The position numbers were made by a program, and so were the translations under genes. The notes under the pieces are model-generated. The model was not told where the DNA came from. It made no database searches and saw only the letters and a program-made list of their open reading frames with translations. From positions 1-10,350 of the forward strand of contig CAMNHX010000017.1 in the NCBI GenBank assembly GCA_946539945.1: DNA of 10,350 nucleotides, given 5' to 3'. Each line of letters opens with the position of its first letter. The stretch's first letter is position 1. Below, piece after piece: positions 5,692 through 10,350 of the stretch. This DNA comes from an uncultured Desulfobulbus sp. (lineage in GTDB: Bacteria; Desulfobacterota; Desulfobulbia; Desulfobulbales; Desulfobulbaceae).

Positions 5692-6615
5692 TTACAGTTT
5701 CAGCCGCCGGATGTCCAGGGAGTCCAGTCGGGTTGTGCCCAGATGCAGCGCTTCGCCGTCTGCCAGATAGCCCACCTCGGACAGCGGCATCTCGCGCAAC
5801 TGGCTGAAAAAGCGCACTGCTGCCGTGTCCACAGCCACCATGTCGGCAGAGGCAAAGAGCGCCTTGGACAGGCTCACCTGTTTGCCGCGTCCGCCCCGGG
5901 GACCGCCGTCCACCAGAATGCGCCAGCCGTCCACGATATTCAGAGCCGGTTTCTTCTGGAGCGTGCAGAGGTCGGCAATGCACTGGTGCAGTCCCTTCCA
6001 GTGAAAGGTCCGGCGATCCCAGACAATGCCCATCAGGTTTTTCATGGCTGAAGTCACGCCCGCGCCACCGTGGGACTTCAAGACAGGCACGTTCAGCCAG
6101 AGGTCGCAGTCCAGAATGGCCCGGTGAATCAGCGCGTTTTTCAGTTTCTTGCCTTCAGGCAGGGCCACTTCCCGATACGCGGATTTGTCGTCCGCATCCA
6201 GCATCTCTCCGCCTGCTGCTGTGACTGCAGCCGCAATGCCGCTGTTCTGATAGCAGTTCTTCCAGTTGTCACAGGTATGGTCAAAGACCTGTACCCTGGC
6301 CGCTCCGGCTGCAAGGCACTGGCGCACCAGCGCACCCACCAGTTCAGGATTGGTGTTGCCGCCCTCTTCCGGGGTATTGTCCCAGCCAATGTTGGGCTTG
6401 ACCACCACGGTATTGCCAGCCTTGACAAAGCGGCCCAGACCGCCCAGTTCGGTCAGCACCTGTTGCAGCATGGCCGCAGGATCGCCGCCCAGGGCTGCCA
6501 CCAGATCAGGCGTGGCCCCCTTGGTCTGCGCCAGAAGCTCAAAGGCTCCGAAAGGCTTGATGACAGCCGCTGCGCCGGAAAGAGCAATAGCCTTGAGAAT
6601 GTCCCGTCTCTGCAT
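5692..6615 (-). CDS. Tat-exported DUF362 family protein
   Basis: A 307-residue protein starting with a Tat-type signal MQRRDILKAIALSGAAAVI, so it probably folds with a cofactor before export. The rest matches DUF362, a family often linked to iron-sulfur proteins; no ferredoxin-type cysteine cluster is evident here. Motifs: VVVKPNIGW (70-78), FDHTCDNWKNCY (111-122), LNVPVLKSHGGAGVTSAMKN (174-193), VDGWRILVDGGP (228-239) and DMVAVDTAA (258-266). The open frame extends to 6660, but only ATG 6615 gives the twin-arginine signal, and GAGG lies six bases before it. It starts eight bases after the nitroreductase stop, forming an operon with it. Substrate and reaction are unknown. Confidence 0.82.
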   Translation of the reverse strand: MQRRDILKAIALSGAAAVIKPFGAFELLAQTKGATPDLVAALGGDPAAMLQQVLTELGGLGRFVKAGNTVVVKPNIGWDNTPEEGGNTNPELVGALVRQCLAAGAARVQVFDHTCDNWKNCYQNSGIAAAVTAAGGEMLDADDKSAYREVALPEGKKLKNALIHRAILDCDLWLNVPVLKSHGGAGVTSAMKNLMGIVWDRRTFHWKGLHQCIADLCTLQKKPALNIVDGWRILVDGGPRGGRGKQVSLSKALFASADMVAVDTAAVRFFSQLREMPLSEVGYLADGEALHLGTTRLDSLDIRRLKL

Positions 6616-6623
6616 GGCCAGCC

Positions 6624-7241
6624 TCACCGCCCCACAGATTGGGTCATCAGAACCGCCCACTCTGGGGGTAAGGGCAGTTCCCCTTTCAAGGTGTCGCGCA
6701 GTTGCGCCTTGACGCAGTTCTGCAGTCCTGCCGAAGCGCAGTACAGCCCCACGTTCTGATACATGGAACCCACGTGGAAGGCGGCAAAGCGATCCTTTTC
6801 CGGGGCAGCGAAGAGCAGAATGCAGGCCGCACCGTCAAAGCGCGCCCGCTGGTCGCCTGCCAGCACACGTTTGATGGCGTGTTCCTTGGGCAGATACTCC
6901 CACACGCCGTCAGACAGTACGGCATAGACAGCCGCTTCCTGCCGGTTTCTGGCAGTTGGGATAACGCGCTTGCCGTCCTCACGGTTGACGCCCCAAGCTG
7001 ACCAGAGCAGAGCGCCCAGCGTGGCCTGATCCAGTTCGCCGCTGCCCGGCGAATGGTTGGCCTGCCGTTCCTTCAGGCAGGTCATGAGCGGCTTGCCGCT
7101 GTTCAGATCAGGTTTGGGCAGGGGTTTGATTTCGCTGTTTGCGCTTTCTGTACTTGCAGCCTGCGCTGTTTCCACAATGCCCAGAATACCAGCCGCTGCC
7201 ACAACTGCTGCGCCTGTGCCCAAAAAGGTTCTTCTGTCCAT
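6624..7241 (-). CDS. Tat-exported nitroreductase-family protein
   Basis: A 205-residue flavoprotein-type enzyme. The N-terminus MDRRTFLGTGAAVVAAAGIL is a clear twin-arginine signal with cleavage probably after TAQA near residue 28. The mature part shows nitroreductase-fold features: LMTCLKERQANHSPGSGEL (52-70), LLWSAWGVNREDGKRVIPTA (78-97), the FMN-contact type stretch ARNRQEAAVYAV (97-108), and HVGSMYQNVGLYCASAGL (156-173), where related enzymes carry the conserved QN. Export by Tat fits a protein loaded with FMN in the cytoplasm. AAGGGAG precedes the ATG by seven bases. It is the first gene of a two-gene operon with the DUF362 protein. Its C-terminus ends at SVGR, a few residues shorter than the usual VGYP-type tail. 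Substrate unknown. Confidence 0.85.
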   Translation of the reverse strand: MDRRTFLGTGAAVVAAAGILGIVETAQAASTESANSEIKPLPKPDLNSGKPLMTCLKERQANHSPGSGELDQATLGALLWSAWGVNREDGKRVIPTARNRQEAAVYAVLSDGVWEYLPKEHAIKRVLAGDQRARFDGAACILLFAAPEKDRFAAFHVGSMYQNVGLYCASAGLQNCVKAQLRDTLKGELPLPPEWAVLMTQSVGR

Positions 7242-7507
7242 AACGATGCTCCCTTGTTGTTTTTGAAGGAGATGTACAGGGTTTCCCGGAGTTTACACCC
7301 TGATCGCGCAGGCACAAGCCCGCACGGCTGACGCCCCTGCTACCGCTTGAAAAACATAGGCGAAGACAGGAAAAAGGGCAAGCGGGTTTGAAGTGGTTTG
7401 CGCTACCTCTCCCCAAGCGAAGCGGTGAAAGGAGTCATGGAGAATACCGGGAAGGCGGTAGGAGAGGGACTTTTACTGCTTCGCTGAAAAGTCGCTTTGT
7501 TCAGTAT

Positions 7508-7560
7508 GACATAAAAAGTGAAAACGGAATTGCTGCAGAGGGATTCCGTTTTTTCTTTTG
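7508..7560 (-). terminator. Bidirectional intrinsic terminator
   Basis: AAAACGGAAT (7521-7530) and ATTCCGTTTT (7543-7552) form a perfect 10-base stem with a 12-base loop. On the plus strand it is followed by TTTTCTTTT, and on the minus strand by CACTTTTTATG. Its main visible client is the minus-strand glycosyltransferase unit, whose last stop codon is about 250 bases upstream in that direction. Confidence 0.75.
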
Positions 7561-7612
7561 AACCCGCGAAGCGGGATTTCAAGGCCCTGCATTTTCCTGC
7601 TGGCATTGGTAG

Positions 7613-7777
7613 GGGATTTTGCGATGGTTCAGTCCCATGTTGAGCAAGGGCTTTCTTGAGGGGATGAACAGTCTGATTCAGGCGGCCAAGCCACAGGTGT
7701 GCGGCTAGCGCACGGCCAAAAACTTCGCCACCATGCTCTCTCTCCTCGGCGCAAACCTCAATTTCTCCCTACCCACT
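7613..7777 (+). pseudogene. ISL3-family transposase C-terminal remnant
   Basis: Translated on the plus strand from 7613 this reads GILRWFSPMLSKGFLEG, then MNSLIQAAKPQVCG, a TAG stop (7706-7708), and RTAKNFATMLSLLGANLNFSLPT. It matches the C-terminal end of ISL3-type DDE transposases, where a Gly-x-x-Glu-Gly-x-Asn-Ser block containing the catalytic Glu is followed by (K)ARGYRT and a NFxTMxYL stretch. The TAG stands where GYR is expected and is one base from TAC (Tyr). An in-frame TAG lies just upstream (7610-7612), and nothing of the DDE core, the N-terminal zinc finger or the end repeats is visible. The fragment runs up to about 20 bases from the stop codon of the convergent glycosyltransferase gene. 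Confidence 0.75.
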
Positions 7778-7799
7778 TGCAACAGCGAGGAATCACAAT

Positions 7800-9230
7800 T
7801 CATCGCTTTGCCGCCTCTTCCCTCCAACTCAAAAACAGAACCAGCGCAAAGCCGCTGGCTGCCAGCAGACTGAAAAAGGCCACCCAGAAGTTGTCTCGCG
7901 CCAGACTCACCAGCAGCGCGGTCAAGGAGTACAGGAACGACAGCACTTCCAGGGCAATGAGTCGGGCATTGACGCGGGGATGCCGCTTCTGACCGTTCTT
8001 CCGCCCCTTGGGTGTGCGGTGAAAGGCGTTCTTGACGCCAAGCCCTACCTCAAGCGCAGCGCAAAAGTAATACAGGCCCAGAGGAAAGAACATGATCACA
8101 TAACCACAGGCAAAGACCAGCTTCCGTTTCAGGGAGGCGTCCGGCTCAAGAGCGCCTGCCATGTTGTTCCAGGTCCAGAGCAGGGCAAAGACCAGAAAGG
8201 CGGTACAGCAGAGGTTGAAAAAGGGGCCAGGACTGCCGCTGGTCAGGCAGGCAAAGGGCAGGGTCAGCAGCACCAGCACATAAACCAGGGCCAGCAAGAG
8301 GGAGGAAAACATCAGGGCCAGCGCGTTCAGACGCGGCAAAAGCCCCATGCGGGCGGCACACATCCTGCGCAGGTGCAGGGCAGCGTTGTGGATCAGACCG
8401 CAGGCCCAGCGGTGGCGCTGCACCCGGAAAGAACCCATGCTCTCCGGCAGTTCTGCTGTGGAAACCACAGAGGCCAGAAAGACGTAGTTCCAGGCCTGCA
8501 GCTGCGCCCGGTAGCCCATGTCCACGTCTTCAGTAATGGTTTCAGCGCTCACTCCGCCAATGGCCTGAATGCAGGAGCGCCGCCAAACGCAGGAACTGCC
8601 GGTCAGAGAGGCCATGGATTCGTCCAGGGACAGACCAGTGGTCACGTCTTCCTTGTGTCCCGCCTCCACAGCCTGAAAGCAGGTGAGAAAGGAAGCCCTA
8701 CGGTTGCGGTACTCCACGCCGGTCTGCAAAAATCCAACCCGCTCGTCCTGAAAGCAGGGCATGGTCTTGAGTAAAAAGTCCGCAGGCGGCAGACAGTCAG
8801 CGTCAAAGATGGCGATAAAGTCACCTTGCGCCAGTTCCAGGCCAAAGGAGAGATTACCAGCCTTGTAGCCGATCCGGCTTTCCCGCCGGGCGTGGCGGAT
8901 ATTGACGCCTCTTTGACGGTGCCAGGTGACCCGCTCGGCCAGAATGGCACGGGTGGCGTCTGTGGAGGAGTCATCCAGCGCCAAGATGTCCAGCTTCTCT
9001 GGCGGATAGCGCAGAGAGCAAACCGCATCCACCAGCGCGGCAGCAACCTCTGCCTCGTTATAGACCGGTAAAAGGACGCTGACTGGAGGCAGAAAGGCGC
9101 TCTCTTCCCCTGCAGTGGGATGGGACGGCGCGTTTTTCGCCCTGTGCGTAGAACGGATTTCCAGAAGCACATACACGCCGAACAGGGTGACCACCAAGGC
9201 CAACACGCCCTGAATCAGTAAGACAAGCAT
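7800..9230 (-). CDS. Membrane-bound processive glycosyltransferase (GT2)
   Basis: A 476-residue inner-membrane family 2 glycosyltransferase of the cellulose/mannan-synthase-like type. One N-terminal membrane segment (about 3-25) leads into a cytosolic GT-A domain: VSVLLPVYNE (50-59), LDDSSTDAT (85-93, UDP/GDP-sugar binding), FDADCLPP (142-149, DxD), the TEDVD acceptor-base motif (233-237) and QRHRW (271-275, the Q-x-x-RW processivity motif). About four or five further membrane segments follow (about 303-330, 337-360, 371-397, 424-444, 449-468). FHRTPKG (403-409) resembles the segment after the channel helices in this family. It polymerises a polysaccharide while extruding it; which sugar cannot be told. 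It begins six bases after the upstream gene's stop with no good ribosome site, suggesting coupling. There is no PilZ domain. Confidence 0.88.
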   Translation of the reverse strand: MLVLLIQGVLALVVTLFGVYVLLEIRSTHRAKNAPSHPTAGEESAFLPPVSVLLPVYNEAEVAAALVDAVCSLRYPPEKLDILALDDSSTDATRAILAERVTWHRQRGVNIRHARRESRIGYKAGNLSFGLELAQGDFIAIFDADCLPPADFLLKTMPCFQDERVGFLQTGVEYRNRRASFLTCFQAVEAGHKEDVTTGLSLDESMASLTGSSCVWRRSCIQAIGGVSAETITEDVDMGYRAQLQAWNYVFLASVVSTAELPESMGSFRVQRHRWACGLIHNAALHLRRMCAARMGLLPRLNALALMFSSLLLALVYVLVLLTLPFACLTSGSPGPFFNLCCTAFLVFALLWTWNNMAGALEPDASLKRKLVFACGYVIMFFPLGLYYFCAALEVGLGVKNAFHRTPKGRKNGQKRHPRVNARLIALEVLSFLYSLTALLVSLARDNFWVAFFSLLAASGFALVLFLSWREEAAKR

Positions 9231-9236
9231 GACGGG

Positions 9237-10328
9237 CTAGAGGTGTACAGTGGCCGCTATCTGTTCCAGACGGCATTCCCAGGTATGGTATTGCGCCACA
9301 TAGGAGGCTCCGGCAGCGGCACGTTCCTTGTCCTGCCTGCTGGGACCGCAGCGCCGTATCCGGGTCAGCAGTTCCCGCGCCTCTTCCGGCTGGGAGACCG
9401 CGTAACAGAAGTCGCGGAACTCTTCCATCACCACCCGGCTGGGATTGGTCAGCACAATGCCCCCGCAGGCGAGAATTTCCACCAGCCGTCTGGAGCACAT
9501 GGTGCTGGAGTTGGTGATGCTGTTGACGTTCAGGGAAATTGCATAGTGTTTGTACACCGCAGCGGTTTCAGCATAGGCCACGTGAGGATGCAGTCTGACC
9601 TGCTGGTGCGGTGGAAAGCGGAATTCAAAGAAGCGCGACAGACGGTTGTCGTTGCGGTCAAAAATGTGCATGGGCATGGCCGCCAGATCGCAGGCGTCAA
9701 AGATCATGTTCTGGAAGCGGCGGCGGCGGTTGAGAATGCGGCGGTAATAGCTGCCCACAAAGCAGGCTTCGTTCCGTTCAAAGGAAAAACCGGTAAAGTT
9801 GTGGAACGCGGGCTGAATGGCCATGGCCAGTACCGCAACCTGGGCTTCGGATGGCAGCCGTCTTGTGTAGAGAGGAATGGCGCGGTTGTCGCTGGTGAAC
9901 ACGTAGTCAAAGAGACTGGCCACCTCAATAAAGGGTTCAAAAAAGGCGCTATCGTCCTTGTTCCAGAAAATGGCGGGAATGCCCAGATCACGGGCCAGGG
10001 TCACCAGTCGGGGCAAAGTCTTGCGCTTCCGGCCACAGCGGATGATCCAAGGCTGTTTGGCCAGCTTGTAGCGCCAGGCATCGCCTGCACCGTGAAAGGC
10101 AGATTCCACAAAGACCAGGTCTGGCTTCCACTTGGTCAAAACCTCCCTGAAGTTGGCAGGTGTGAGTGAACGCACCCGGCATTCGGCAGCCAGGCATACG
10201 GTGGTGAAGTGGTCGGCAAGCAAAGCGATTTTCAGATTGCCGAAGCGCCCCTTGCCGGGCACATCCTCGGGAATGGCGGGATAGCTGTATACCAACTGCC
10301 CAAACTGCTGGATAATCCGATCAAGCAT
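9237..10328 (-). CDS. CgeB-like GT-B glycosyltransferase
   Basis: A 363-residue soluble protein resembling CgeB/Glyco_trans_1_2-type enzymes (GT-B fold). The N-terminal half carries NLKIALLADH (31-40), KPDLVFVESAFHGAGDAWRY (68-87), GIPAIFWNKDDSAFFEPF (116-133) and FDYVFTSDN (140-148). The C-terminal donor-binding half carries SLNVNSITNSSTMCSRRLVE (265-284), ILACGGIVLTNPS (285-297) and a closing HTWECRLEQI (348-357). ATG 10328 is chosen because GGAGGG lies four bases upstream; the TTG four codons earlier (10340) would include that ribosome site in the coding region. No signal peptide, so it acts in the cytoplasm or at the membrane face. It is followed after six bases by the GT2 gene. Acceptor and donor unknown; a surface polysaccharide is likely. 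Confidence 0.8.
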   Translation of the reverse strand: MLDRIIQQFGQLVYSYPAIPEDVPGKGRFGNLKIALLADHFTTVCLAAECRVRSLTPANFREVLTKWKPDLVFVESAFHGAGDAWRYKLAKQPWIIRCGRKRKTLPRLVTLARDLGIPAIFWNKDDSAFFEPFIEVASLFDYVFTSDNRAIPLYTRRLPSEAQVAVLAMAIQPAFHNFTGFSFERNEACFVGSYYRRILNRRRRFQNMIFDACDLAAMPMHIFDRNDNRLSRFFEFRFPPHQQVRLHPHVAYAETAAVYKHYAISLNVNSITNSSTMCSRRLVEILACGGIVLTNPSRVVMEEFRDFCYAVSQPEEARELLTRIRRCGPSRQDKERAAAGASYVAQYHTWECRLEQIAATVHL

Positions 10329-10350
10329 CTTGCCCTCCAAGACGTGTAGG

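Larger units (their letters stand above)
7242..7799. other. Intergenic region with hairpins and transposase debris
   Basis: No intact gene. From the right: the decayed ISL3-family transposase tail (7613-7777); a perfect 5-base stem around GAA (7563-7575); the two-way terminator (7521-7552); GACTTTT/AAAAGTC (7468-7474/7487-7493); and a wide 7-base inverted repeat CCTCTCC/GGAGAGG (7406-7412/7461-7467). The heptamer GCGAAGC or its complement occurs at 7417-7423, 7478-7484 and 7566-7572. Bases 7242-7400 should hold the promoter of the nitroreductase operon (minus strand), but I see no convincing -35/-10 pair. Confidence 0.6.

Noticed and set aside
7403..7606. 67-residue minus-strand reading frame
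   Set aside because: It crosses the two-way terminator and several inverted repeats, and looks like repeat-derived debris without coding character.
9243..10169. 308-residue plus-strand reading frame
   Set aside because: It lies wholly antisense to the CgeB-like glycosyltransferase, is Gly/His/Gln-rich in the manner of shadow frames and has no recognisable domain.
1..10350. CRISPR array, tRNA or rRNA genes
   Set aside because: No regularly spaced repeats of CRISPR type and no cloverleaf or rRNA-like segment were seen; the only long repeat is the two-copy 94-base element.

Overview
The window is GC-rich, densely packed bacterial DNA. It reads most like a Desulfovibrionaceae-type sulfate reducer (Desulfovibrio/Bilophila relatives). 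The basis is overall gene style, a bioC-bioD pair, Tat-exported redox-type proteins, and a small conserved protein coupled to nagZ that I recall from Desulfovibrio genomes. This assignment is inference from memory, with no search behind it.

Layout, left to right. (1) 10-103: a structured repeat related to the 3' part of an IS200/IS605-type tnpB/omegaRNA. (2) 272-1378 (-): a NahK-like sugar kinase of the APH fold. (3) 1379-1820: a 440-base divergent intergenic region full of hairpins, with one tiny ORF that has a good ribosome site. (4) 1824-2294 (+): an exported double-SH3b protein, closed by an intrinsic terminator. (5) 2389-3857 (+): bioC and bioD, overlapping by ATGA. (6) 3931-4105 (+): a second copy of the repeat that runs on into a complete IS605-type right end, so it looks like an orphan omegaRNA scaffold without a TnpB nuclease gene. 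(7) 4150-5564 (-): a two-gene unit of a conserved 131-residue protein and the beta-N-acetylhexosaminidase NagZ. (8) 5692-7241 (-): a two-gene unit of a Tat-exported nitroreductase-fold protein and a Tat-exported DUF362 protein. (9) 7242-7799: an intergenic region with a perfect two-way terminator, several GCGAAGC mini-hairpins and the decayed C-terminus of an ISL3-family transposase. (10) 7800-10328 (-): a two-gene glycosyltransferase unit, with a soluble CgeB-like enzyme followed by a membrane-bound processive GT2 enzyme.

Functionally, bioC and bioD make biotin precursors. NagZ and, more speculatively, the NahK-like kinase fit amino-sugar or peptidoglycan salvage. The two glycosyltransferases probably build a surface polysaccharide. 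The nitroreductase and DUF362 proteins form an envelope redox pair of unknown substrate.

The observation most worth following is the pair of 94-base repeats (10-103 and 3931-4024). They differ at 11 sites. All seven differences in the hairpin-forming half fall in unpaired positions. All nine affected codons of the tnpB-like frame change the amino acid. This points to selection on RNA structure and not on protein, in two loci with no intact TnpB gene in this window.
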